Assembly: GCA_963704595.1 (NCBI GenBank)
Contig: OY969922.1
Span: 2,356,001 to 2,420,000 of the forward strand
Length of the DNA stretch: 64,000 nt
Reading direction: 5' to 3'
Source of the DNA: Acuticoccus sp963704595
Lineage (GTDB): Bacteria > Pseudomonadota > Alphaproteobacteria > Rhizobiales > Amorphaceae
The notes beneath the pieces were generated by a model. That model was not told the DNA's origin and did no database searches. It saw only the letters and a program-made list of their open reading frames with translations. Made by a program: the position numbers and the translations under genes. Shown one piece after another: positions 35,274 through 43,767 of this stretch. Every line of letters starts with the position of its first letter. Positions within the stretch are counted from its first letter, which is position 1.

Positions 35274-36265
35274 TTGTTGAGGAAGCCGTCGGCCAGGAGG
35301 ACGCAGCCCCACATGTCGTTCTCACGCTCGCCGATGTTGGCGGACGTCAGCGCGAAGCCGGGGTCCTCGATCACCTCGTTGGGCTGATACTCGCCATCCT
35401 CGATCGCCTTCAGGATGGCTTCCAGCGCCTTGTCGGCCTCGAAGTAGAGGTCCTGCACGCCGGTGGCGTCGACATAGCCGTCCTTGATGAGCTGGCAGGC
35501 GGTGGCGTCACCGTCGAGCCCGCCCATAACGACGTGGCCCTCCTCGCCCGCCTTCGCCCACATCCCGCGCGGTTCGAACACCGAGCGGATGGTCGGGAAC
35601 AGGAAGTCGGACGAGGTGAACACGAGGTCGATGTCGGGGTTTGCGGTGACGGCGGCCTCTAGGTTGGCGAGCGCGGTCGCCGCATCCCATTCGGTCGCGA
35701 CTTCGATGGGCGTCGCGAACTTGTCGCCGTGCTTCTCCAGCGCTGCATAGAAGCCTTCCTTGCGGCCGACGGCGTTGGGGTCGCCGAGATCGCCGACGAG
35801 GATCAGCGGCTGGAGCGGCTCGCCTTCGGTCGCGCCCTCGAGCGCCTTCTCGGCGAGGAAGTCCACGGCCTGGCTCGCGATGGAAGCGTTGTCAGCGACC
35901 ACCACGATGCCTTTGGAGAGGTCGGACGGCGGGCGGTTGAAGACCGCGATCGGCACGTCGTTGTCCTGCGCCTCGCCGACGATCGTCACCGCGCTCTCGC
36001 CGTCCTGCGGGATGATGATGATCCCGTCGACGCCCTGCGCGATGCAGTCGCGCACCTGTTCGAGCTGGCGGTTGGCGTCCTCGTTGGCGTTGCGCTCGAT
36101 GACGGTGTGGCCCTGCTCCTTGAGCGTGGTGGTGATGGCCTGGTGGCCCGCCACCCAGAACTCGGTCTCGAGATCCTGGAAGGCGAAGCAGATGTTGGCG
36201 GCGGACGCCGGCGTGGCAAGAGCGGCGACGGCGGCAAGGGTGCCGGCAGCAAGAAGTGTCTTCAT
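35270..36265 (-). CDS. sugar ABC importer periplasmic binding protein, importer 1
   Basis: Ribose-type periplasmic binding protein, 331 residues. Signal peptide MKTLLAAGTLAAVAALATPASA, then ANICFAFQDLETEFWVAGH. The two-lobe periplasmic-binding fold is seen in QVRDCIAQGVDGIIIIPQDG and LVFTSSDFLFPTIRSVFEPRG. It is encoded about 100 bases after apnO on the same strand and starts the transporter half of the cluster, so an apiose-pathway compound (D-apiose, apionate or a lactone) is the best guess for ligand. That is inference from context. Confidence 0.85.
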   Translation of the reverse strand: MKTLLAAGTLAAVAALATPASAANICFAFQDLETEFWVAGHQAITTTLKEQGHTVIERNANEDANRQLEQVRDCIAQGVDGIIIIPQDGESAVTIVGEAQDNDVPIAVFNRPPSDLSKGIVVVADNASIASQAVDFLAEKALEGATEGEPLQPLILVGDLGDPNAVGRKEGFYAALEKHGDKFATPIEVATEWDAATALANLEAAVTANPDIDLVFTSSDFLFPTIRSVFEPRGMWAKAGEEGHVVMGGLDGDATACQLIKDGYVDATGVQDLYFEADKALEAILKAIEDGEYQPNEVIEDPGFALTSANIGERENDMWGCVLLADGFLNK

Positions 36266-36365
36266 GGTTTCCTCCGGTTTGTTGCTTGTCGTTCTTGGTC
36301 GAGGATCGTGCGGCCCCTGGGCTCCATCGGGCCGCTGCGGCCGGCTTTCGCCGGCCGGTTGGGGG

Positions 36366-37214
36366 TCAGGCGGCCTTGTCGGGCTCGCAGATGTCCTTGA
36401 CGGACTGGAGCACCGCCTCGGGCGCGAACACCCGGTCGAGCCAGCCCTCGCGGAAGATGACGGGCTCGGCCTGGCGGATGGCGTGGAGCGCTCCGTCGGA
36501 GAACTTGCCCTCGGGGAAGATCCCGAACGCGATGGCGAGCTCGATATTGAGGTGACCGAGCATGAAGTCGTGCGCCGCCTGCTCGGGGACGCCGCGCTTC
36601 ACCGCCTCGTCGGTCGCCTTGCGCAGCGCGAGCGCCATCGTGGCGCCGACGGTTTCCGACAGCGCGGGCTCCAGGATCGCCATCTGCTCGACGGTCACGC
36701 GGTGGGAGCGCATCACGGGCTTGTAGATCTCCCGCGCCACTTCCTCGCACATGGCGTAGTGCTCGTCCGGCCCCTGCATCAGCGCGCAGACGATGTGCTG
36801 CTTGGCGCCGACCCCGCCGAAGAAGTCGAGCCGGGTGTCGCCTTCCTCGTCGTTGAAGATCGGCGGGTGGCAGGGGTGGGTGACGAAGTAGGTGACGTCG
36901 TCCCGCTCCGGCAGCTCGCCGGCATGGGGGGCGGCGGCGTCCAGCATGATGATCGCGGCGCCGGACTTCACGTCGCCGATGATCTCGTGGGCGATCTTGC
37001 CGATCAGCCGGTCGGGCGTCGCCATCAGGACGACGTCGGCATCGCGGATGGCGGTCGCCTTGTCGACACATTGCTGACCGGTGGCGGCCACGAGGCGGTC
37101 GCGTCCGGCTTCCGACGGTTCCACCGGCGAAACGGTGAACTTGGAATCCATCAGGTTCGTGGCGAGCCTGACGCCCATCTTGCCGCCGGCGCCGAGCAGC
37201 GCGATTCTGGTCAT
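36366..37214 (-). CDS. apnO: D-apionate oxidoisomerase
   Basis: NAD-linked enzyme converting D-apionate to 3-oxo-isoapionate, 282 residues. It has a Rossmann start IALLGAGGKMGVRLATNL, then VDKATAIRDADVVLMATPDR, VTHPCHPPIFNDEEGDTRLDF and GHLNIELAIAFGIFPEGK. That arrangement matches the ApnO family rather than ordinary phosphogluconate or hydroxyisobutyrate dehydrogenases. The context is decisive: it follows oiaK, oiaX, apsD and apnL on the same strand. The name rests on family recognition from memory plus neighbours; no assay data are implied. Confidence 0.85.
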   Translation of the reverse strand: MTRIALLGAGGKMGVRLATNLMDSKFTVSPVEPSEAGRDRLVAATGQQCVDKATAIRDADVVLMATPDRLIGKIAHEIIGDVKSGAAIIMLDAAAPHAGELPERDDVTYFVTHPCHPPIFNDEEGDTRLDFFGGVGAKQHIVCALMQGPDEHYAMCEEVAREIYKPVMRSHRVTVEQMAILEPALSETVGATMALALRKATDEAVKRGVPEQAAHDFMLGHLNIELAIAFGIFPEGKFSDGALHAIRQAEPVIFREGWLDRVFAPEAVLQSVKDICEPDKAA

Positions 37215-37263
37215 GTGCGTCCTCTTTCGTGTTCGGGCGGAAGGCCCGTCGTTATGCCGAGGG

Positions 37264-38614
37264 TCATTGGCCCCTCATGGTCGAGAAAAAGTCGGGCGGG
37301 CCCATCTGGCCGCCCTTGAGTGCGATCTGAAGGCCGTCGGTGGCCGGGTCGTCGCCGTGCGCCCTGAGGAGCGCCGCGCCCGGCACCATCGGCGCCTCCG
37401 CCGTGACCGCGTAGATGCCGAGCCCGCGCGCCGCGGCGCTCGACGTGTCGCCGCCGGCGATGGCGGCGCGCGTCAGCCCCGCTTCGCGCACAACGCGGTT
37501 GAGGATCTCGCCGAGCCCTTCGCCGATTCGCGTGTTGGCCTTCGCGAGCGGCGTGCCGGAGGCGGCGACCGCTTCGCGGAATGCGCGGCGATCGCGGGGT
37601 CGTCCGGCCCGCGCGCGGTGCAGACGAGCGGGTCGCGCCCTTCGCCGAGGAGCGCGAGCGCACGGTCGGCGGCGGCGGCCTTGGCGCTTTCCCATGCGCT
37701 GGCGTCGGTCGCGGCGGCGGGATCGAGGGGCACGATCGCGAAGCCGTTCGCTTCCGCATGGGCGATCTGCCCTGCGGTGATCGGCGAGCAGGAGCCCGAC
37801 ACGATGGCGAGCCGGTCCACCGGCGCGACGGCCCGCTTCGGCGCCGCCTCCGGCGCTAGGCCCGCCGCACGCCAGCCCGCCACCAGCGCGTATTCGACGC
37901 CCTGCGAGCCGAGCGCGAAGAGCGGCGCCTTTCATGGCCTCCGCCCAGATCAGCGTGCCGGCTTCGGCGAGCGTCTCGGCGTCCACCACGTCGATCGCGA
38001 CGATGCTGCCGTCCGCGCGCGCCCGCTCCAGCGCGGCCGCACCGCGGCCCGCCTTGAGGGCGACGAAGTCGACGAGGCCGACGCGGCGCTCGGTCTGCTT
38101 TCGCGAGGTGGCGGCGCACGTCCGCCTCGTCCATCGGCGTGACGGGGTGGACGGACATGGTGGGGTGCCGGTCGAGCCGGTGGACGGTGTCGCCGGCGGC
38201 GGCGAAGAGGTTGCCGAACGCCTGCCAGCGGCCGATTTCCGGCGCGCCGACAACGAGCGGCGCCCAGTCGTCCGGCCCCAGCGCGAGGTCCGCCGCCTTG
38301 CCGATGGAGCCGGTGTCGGGCGCCGAATCGAACGTGGAGCAGACCTTGTAGTGGACGACGGGCGCACCGGTGGCGCGCAGCGCCGCGTAGACGGGCGGAA
38401 GGTTCGCCTCCATCCACGCCGGCTCGCGGGTGCGCGCGTCGCCGGCGATGCCCATGGCACGGAGGTCGCCGAAGCGCGCGCGCTGCGCCTCGGTCGGCAC
38501 GTCGAAGAAGAGAACCGACGGGAAGCCCGCGAAGGTCAGCACCTCCATCACGGCGGAGGCACCGGTGAAGTCGTCGCCGTACCAGGCGACCAGCGGGCCG
38601 TCGGGCAGCCTCAC
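37264..38614 (-). CDS. oiaK: 3-oxo-isoapionate kinase (four-carbon acid sugar kinase family), several apparent frameshifts
   Basis: DUF1537-family kinase that phosphorylates 3-oxo-isoapionate at O4. The start GTG 38614 overlaps the oiaX stop (GTGA). The N-terminal ATP-grasp-like signature is LVAWYGDDFTGASAVME, followed by VHYKVCSTFDSAPDTGSIG and GAPEIGRWQAFGNLF. Later segments are RLAIVSGSCSPITAGQIAHA, IAGGDTSSAAARGLGIYAV and GQMGPPDFFSTMRG. These pieces lie in different frames. An extra base near 38100 (TTT run), an extra base near 37928 and a missing base near 37581 reconnect them into a normal protein of about 450 residues. I treat the breaks as sequencing errors. Confidence 0.8.
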
Positions 38615-39861
38615 CGGGCGTCTCCGAGTGCGGCTGCGAGGGCGGGGTGGGTCTTCGCGTACTCCTCCAGCGGGGTGCCTTCCATCGCGGCGTCCCACGC
38701 TTCGCGCAGGCTCGACACGCCGGCCGCCACGCCGTCCGGGTGGGCCATGATGCCGCCGCCGGCCGCATAGATGAGGTCGGGCGAGCCCAGCGCCTCGTAG
38801 GTCGCAGGCGGCTGCTTGGCGCCCTGGCCGGAGGAGAACACCGGCATCGCGATGCAGGGCTTGTCCTCGTAGAGCGGCGTGAGGCACGCCTTGGCGGAGG
38901 CGATCACGCTTTCGTCGGGCTCGCAGAACTTGTTGGCGATGCCGTTCACATGCATGTGGTCGCAGCCGATCAGCCGCCAGAACACCTGCCAGGCGACGTA
39001 GGAGATCCCCAGCATCGGGTGCCGGTCGTACATGCCCCAGCCGTTGCGGTGGGCGTGGATGGGGAGCGCCGTATGCCGCCGCAGCGCCGCCATGCCGACG
39101 AGGCCGACCGCGTTGAGGCTCGCCATCACGCAGGTGCCGCCGCGCTCCATCACCAGGTCGTGCCGGCGGCGCATCTCGTCGATCTCGCCGGTGAGGTTGA
39201 AGGCGAACATCACCTTCTTGCCGGTGCGGTCGGAATGATCGTTGACGACCCGCATCACGGCCTCGACCCGATCGTCGAACGGGCAGCTCGGTCCGTCGGC
39301 CTGAAGCTCGTCGTCCTTGATGAAGTCGATCCCGGCCTCGCAAAGGACCTTCACGAGATCGGCGGTCTCGTCTGCGCTGAAGCCGACGGACGGCTTGATG
39401 ATCGTGCCGATCAGCGGCCGCCCCTCGACGCCGGAGAGCCGCCGCGTGCCCTCCACGCCGAAGGCCGGGCCCATGTAGGCGTCGCCGAACGCGCGCGGCA
39501 GGCGCAGCGCCGTCAGCTTGAGGCCGGAGAACTGCTTCAGCTCGAAGAGGTTGCCCGCCACCGTCGCCATCAGGTTGGGGAGCGACGGGCCGGTGTTGTG
39601 GAGCGGCCACGACAGGGTGACGGCGGCGCGGCGGTGCGGGTCGTCCAGCGCGCGCGGCGCCGGGCAGGGACGGCGCGTCGACCGGGCCGAGGTCGGTGAG
39701 CGCGATCGACGCGTGCGGCGGAACGCGCCTTGAGCTCGGGCGTCTCGCCGGGAACCGGGAACGAAGGTGCCGGAGGATTGCTCGCCCGCCATCGCCTCCG
39801 CGGCCTGTTCCAGCGGGTAGGCGGTCTCGATGAGATAGTCCGCCTCGATCCGGTCGCTCAC
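38611..39861 (-). CDS. oiaX: RuBisCO-like 3-oxo-isoapionate-4-phosphate decarboxylase
   Basis: RuBisCO-like protein that decarboxylates 3-oxo-isoapionate 4-phosphate to L-erythrulose 1-phosphate, 416 residues. GTG 39861 follows an AGGAGG site. The RuBisCO-fold barrel has TIIKPSVGFS (K156), the carbamyl-Lys/metal motif FIKDDE (K182, D184, E185), HAHRNGWG, HVNGIANKF, MPVFSSGQG and YAAGGGIMAH. Residues 36-70 are Arg/Ser/Pro-rich nonsense. Removing three single inserted bases between 39758 and 39652 gives a family-like segment (VPVPGETPELKARSAARV, TDLGPVDAPSLPG), and because three insertions cancel, the gene looks intact. It is not a CO2-fixing RuBisCO: the context is apiose catabolism. Confidence 0.87.
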   Translation of the reverse strand: MSDRIEADYLIETAYPLEQAAEAMAGEQSSGTFVPGSRRDARAQGAFRRTRRSRSPTSARSTRRPCPAPRALDDPHRRAAVTLSWPLHNTGPSLPNLMATVAGNLFELKQFSGLKLTALRLPRAFGDAYMGPAFGVEGTRRLSGVEGRPLIGTIIKPSVGFSADETADLVKVLCEAGIDFIKDDELQADGPSCPFDDRVEAVMRVVNDHSDRTGKKVMFAFNLTGEIDEMRRRHDLVMERGGTCVMASLNAVGLVGMAALRRHTALPIHAHRNGWGMYDRHPMLGISYVAWQVFWRLIGCDHMHVNGIANKFCEPDESVIASAKACLTPLYEDKPCIAMPVFSSGQGAKQPPATYEALGSPDLIYAAGGGIMAHPDGVAAGVSSLREAWDAAMEGTPLEEYAKTHPALAAALGDAR

Positions 39862-40907
39862 AAGGCGCCTCCTGCCACGAATTCTTCGAGGTTGACCGAC
39901 GCGCCCGTCTCGGCGGAGCGGTAGGCGGCGAGCGCCATCGCCAGCGTGCCGAGGTTGTGCGCGCCGGAAGGCTGCGGCTCCGCGCGCCCGGCGAGAACGT
40001 CGACCACGTGCCGCTCGAACGCTGCGACCGACGTCCTGCACCGCGTGCCAGGGCCGCTCGCCCCACGCCGGCACGTCGGGCTCCACGGCGGTCTCGCTGA
40101 CGGCGCCGTTCCTGTGGAGGCGGAGGCGATAGTCGCCGGTCACCTCCAGCGTGCCGTCGGTGCCTTCGACCCATGCGAGGGTCTGCGGGAACGGGTCCGG
40201 CGCAATCTTCGAGGCGAACGAGCACTCGATCGACGCGACGACGCCGGTCCGGATGGCGCGACGGTGGCGATGAAGGCGTCCTCGCCGGCGATCCCCGGCC
40301 TGATCGACTGGGTGCGGCAGTGGATGTCGACCGCGTCGCCGAACAGGAAACGGTCGACGTCGAAGAGGTGGAGGCCGACGTCCATGATCGCGAAGCGCTC
40401 GGTGGTCGCGAGGTAGGGCTGGTTGGCGTAGACGTCGTAGCCGTGGCGGAAGGAGAGGCGAGCGAAGGTGGGCCGCCCGATGTCGCCGGCGTCGAGCCGC
40501 GCCTTAAGCGCCATCAGCGGGCGCTGCCAGCGGAAATTCTCGTGGATGATGAGCGGTTTGCCGGCGCGGGCCGCGGCGTCCACCATCGCCTTGCCGTCGG
40601 CGTAGGTTTCGGCGAACGGCTTCTGGCACACCGTTGCCGCGCCGTGGGCGAGGCAGAGTTCCACCAGCGGGCGGTGGGACTGGACGGTGGTCGCGACGTC
40701 CGCGAAGTCGGGCGTTTCGGCGGCGAGCATCTCGGCGGCGTCGGTGTAGACGCGGGGGACGCCGAAGTCGGCGGCGAACGCCTCCGCCTTCTCCCGCTCC
40801 CGGTCGCAGACGGCGACGATCCCGGCCCCCTCCGCCTCGGCCCAGCCGTGCATGTGGTTGCGCGCAAAGAAGCCGCAGCCGATGAGAACGCCGCGATAGG
40901 CCGTCAC
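39858..40907 (-). CDS. apsD: D-apiose dehydrogenase (Gfo/Idh/MocA family), apparent frameshifts
   Basis: NAD-dependent dehydrogenase oxidising D-apiose to apionolactone. The start GTG 40907 overlaps the apnL stop (GTGA). The Rossmann motif is YRGVLIGCGFFARNHMHGW, followed by VCQKPFAETYADGK (the EKP-type Lys), IHENFRWQRPL and IMDVGLHLFDVDRFLFGD. Near the C-terminus the reading needs three one-base deletions. Two lie around 40255-40270 (restoring TVRHPDGVVASIECSFASK and LAWVEGTDGTLEVTG). One is near 40030 (restoring VAAFERHVVDVLAG to VNLEEFVAGGAL). The protein is then about 350 residues and its TGA overlaps the oiaX GTG, as expected in a tight operon. Confidence 0.83.
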
Positions 40908-42762
40908 AGAACATCTCCCGTGACGAGGAAAGCAACGTCGAGCGGTTGAAGCGGCACGGGTCCACTGACGCGCGGGGCGTTGGCGAGCCAGTCCGGCTGC
41001 GCCGCGGCGTCGACGGCGCCGGCATCGAGCACGACGACCGTCCCGGCATCGAGCACCGCCGGCGCATCGCCGAGATTTGCGGCGATCCCCGCGAGCCCCG
41101 GCTGCTCCGACCTGATCTCGACGAGGCCGCCCGGCGCGTCGCCGGCCACCGTCGCGGTCTCGCCCGAAAGGTGGGCGAGGGCGCGGACGACATGGAAGAG
41201 CGGAGAGACGCTGCCATCCTCCGCCACCAGGCCGAGCGGTCCGGACGCCATCGCCGGCGCGAGGCTCGCGACACCGGCGCGGGCAGCGTGGGCCGCGATG
41301 CCGACCGCGAAGGCTGCGGCGAAGAGGGCGCCGTGGCGCGGGTCGTCCATCGCCATCGCGACGCGGCCGCGCGCCGGATTGTCCGCCACCGCGGCGCCGT
41401 AGGGGTTGGAGCGCATGCCGATCGTGGTGAGGCCGAGCCGCAGGGTGCGGTCGGCGGCGTGCTCCATCGCAGTTTCGAACACCGCCGGCAGCGCCTCCAG
41501 CGTCTCCAGCACCGAGGCGTCGTCCGCGGCGTGGACGATGGCGGTGGTGCCGAACGCGACCGAATGCGAGGCGTGCTCCGGCGGGCAGCGGTTGAACTCG
41601 GTGAAGTTGGTGAGCATCCCGGCCACGATCTCGACCGCCGGGAATGCGGCCTGCGCGGCTGCCGTCGCCTCGGCCGGCGTCGCACCCGCAGGCCACGGAC
41701 CCTCAGGCTGATGGCTGGCGAGATATGTCTCCGGCAGCGCCTGCACGCGCGCGATGTTGGCGTCCGCGGCCGCTTCCGCGATCTCCTCCAGAAGGGCGGC
41801 AGGGTCCGCGTCCGCCGGCAGCACCACCTCGAGCGCCAGCGGCAGGCCGAGGGGAGCGGCGGCCGCCAGTGCGTCCGCCGCGGTCTCCGGGGTCAGCCGC
41901 ACCTGCGCCGCCGAAAACGGGATGAGCGCGAGCGCCGAGGCATGGGCTTCCCGCAGCGGTGCGGTCGCCTCGTCGAGCGCGACCTCGATGTCCGGCATGG
42001 TGACGCTGTCCGCACCCGCAGCGGCAGGCGCGTCAGTCGAACCTGCGGACGGGGCGAACGCGATCTCGATGCGCTGGACGATCCGCTCGCCGGCCTCGAC
42101 GGGGAACGGGCGCGGCAGGGCGAGGGGGCGGCAATAGGTCTTGTAGGAGGCGTCGGTCCAGTTGCGCTGGTCCTCCATCTCGAACACCTCGCCCTCGAAC
42201 GCCATCGTCACCCCGACGCCGGCGACGGTGTGGGAGAGGACCGCGATGTCGAACACCGGCTGCGAGGGCGAGACGGTGGCGGGGAAGGCGAGGACGTCGA
42301 CGCTGCCGTCCGGCGTGGTGCGGACGAGTTCGGTGCCCGACACGCCCTTCAGCGGGTGAAGCACCACGAAGCCGGCGCGGTTGACGCTGGTTGCACGGCC
42401 CGCGATGAGCTCGACGATTGCCGTCAGCGTCGCCGGATCGGCCGCACCCTCGAGCGTGAAGGTGCCGGTGAAGAGACCATCCGCCACGTCGAACGAACGG
42501 CGGTAGAGGAAACCCGTCTCGTCCTCCGTCACGGTCTCATCGCGCGTCCGGGTGGGGAGGGTCGCCCAGTTGGCGTCGCGGACCGGCATGTCGATCCCGC
42601 GCACGACCTCGGTGCCTGCGAACGTCACCCGGCGAACGGCACCGCCGACGACGTTGAGCTGCAGCGCACCCGCGGTGAGCGTGGCCGGCTGAGGCGGCGT
42701 GTCCGCCGTTCCGTACCGTGCGCGCAGATCGCCCGTCGCCGCCGCTGGCTCGCAACACCCAT
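40904..42762 (-). CDS. apnL: D-apionate lactonase
   Basis: Large hydrolase opening apionolactone to apionate. Family features are YGTADTPP at the N-terminus, RAGFVVLHPLKGVSGTELV, SQPVFDIAVLSHTVAG and FEMEDQRNWTDASYKTY with RPLALPRPFP, then an Ala-rich C-terminal half with LTNFTEFNRCPPEHASHSV. Two starts compete. ATG 42817 is in frame but has no ribosome site. ATG 42762 has a perfect AGGAGG seven bases upstream but needs two extra bases removed between it and YGTAD; that gives MGVASQGGDGRSAR then YGTAD. I prefer 42762. It is the first enzyme gene of the minus-strand apiose operon. Confidence 0.8.
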
Positions 42763-42831
42763 CCGGTTCCCTCCTGCGGCGCGGCTGTTCGGCCGTCGCC
42801 CGCCCGGCGCCGCTCATCGGCGCTCTGATTA

Positions 42832-42866
42832 GGTACTCATGATACCAGTTAGGGGGCGATGCGCAA
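42832..42866 (-). promoter_or_regulatory. promoter of the apiose operon with candidate GntR operator
   Basis: Read on the minus strand: TTGCGC (42866-42861), a 16-base spacer, TATCAT (42844-42839). ACTGGTATCAT overlaps the -10 and continues into GGTA-N7-TACC dyad symmetry (42832-42846). The same ACTGGTATmAT element lies over the -10 of the promoter before the second importer, so both are probably bound by the adjacent FCD-type GntR regulator. Confidence 0.6.
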
Positions 42867-42903
42867 TCGACCAACCGCAACTTTTCCGCCGCATTTCGGA
42901 GCG

Positions 42904-43623
42904 TCAGGGAAAGTAGGCGCGCCGGTAGAGTTCGTTCGCGCGGTAGAGGTGGTCGGCCATCGCCTGCGCCGCGGCGTCCGGGTCGCGCCGCTCGATCGCT
43001 TCGGCGATCTGCCGGTGTTCGGCGAGGGTGAGCTGCTCCAGCCCCGGCACCGCGACGAGGTCCACATGGAAATTGTTGAGCCAGGAGAACACCGCCTCGG
43101 AGACGATGGGCCAGATCGGATTGCCGCTGATGGCGGCGATCTCGCGGTGGAAGCGCCCGTCGATGGCGCGGAATCTTGCCGGATCGTCGATCGCGGCCGC
43201 CTGCTCGTCGAGGACGCCCCACAGGCGGCGGACGTCGGCTTCCGACCGGCGGCGCGCCGCTATCCTGGTAATTTCGCGCTCCAGAGTGGCGCGCGCGTCC
43301 TTCAGATGCTCGAGATCGGCGGGCGAGTGGATGAGGAGCTGGCGCATCGTCTCGCCGAGCTGGTCGATCATGTGGCCGAACGAGGGCTCGGCGACCCGCG
43401 CCCGTCCGCCGTGCCGGATCTCGATCAGCCCCATCCGCGCCAGCGACTGCAGCGCCTCGCGCACCGCAGGCCGGCCGACGCCGAGCGTTTCCATCAGCGC
43501 CCGTTCGGACGGCATCAGGTCGCCGGGCTTCAGCGTCCCGTCCTTGATCGTCTCGAGCACGCGATCGAACACCTCGTCCGACAGCTTGCGGCGGGAGATC
43601 GGGGCGGGGTCCATCATCGGCAT
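42904..43623 (-). CDS. GntR-family regulator (FadR/FCD subgroup), probable regulator of apiose genes
   Basis: Transcriptional regulator of 239 residues. The winged helix is KLSDEVFDRVLETIKDGTL, MPSERALMETLGVGRPAVRE, ALQSLARMGLIEIRHGG. An all-helical FCD domain follows with metal/ligand residues in DGRFHREIAAISGNP and LAEHRQIAEAIERRDPDAA. It sits between the apiose enzyme operon (same strand, downstream) and a divergent sugar importer. Promoters on both sides carry a shared ACTGGTATmAT element, so it likely represses both until an apiose intermediate binds. The effector is unknown. Confidence 0.9.
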   Translation of the reverse strand: MPMMDPAPISRRKLSDEVFDRVLETIKDGTLKPGDLMPSERALMETLGVGRPAVREALQSLARMGLIEIRHGGRARVAEPSFGHMIDQLGETMRQLLIHSPADLEHLKDARATLEREITRIAARRRSEADVRRLWGVLDEQAAAIDDPARFRAIDGRFHREIAAISGNPIWPIVSEAVFSWLNNFHVDLVAVPGLEQLTLAEHRQIAEAIERRDPDAAAQAMADHLYRANELYRRAYFP

Positions 43624-43654
43624 GTCATTCGCTGTCTACGCGCGGTCATCCAAA

Positions 43655-43687
43655 TTGACCGGACCGTGGTGTACTGGTATAATCTGT
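43655..43687 (+). promoter_or_regulatory. sigma70-type promoter of importer 2 with overlapping candidate operator
   Basis: TTGACC at 43655-43660, a 17-base spacer, and a perfect TATAAT at 43678-43683. ACTGGTATAAT (43673-43683) overlaps the -10 and matches the element at the apnL promoter in 10 of 11 bases. The binding-protein ATG lies 85 bases downstream. A repressor bound here would block RNA polymerase. Confidence 0.7.
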
Positions 43688-43767
43688 TTGCAAGATCGTG
43701 TCGACGAAGTCGGCCGACAGGGGATGCGGGAGAACCGCACCCTTAGAATAACACCGGGAGGACACCA

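Noticed and set aside
38611..39861. A true carbon-fixing RuBisCO large subunit
   Set aside because: Length, motifs and the apiose neighbours fit a RuBisCO-like decarboxylase. There is no small subunit, phosphoribulokinase or other Calvin-cycle gene.
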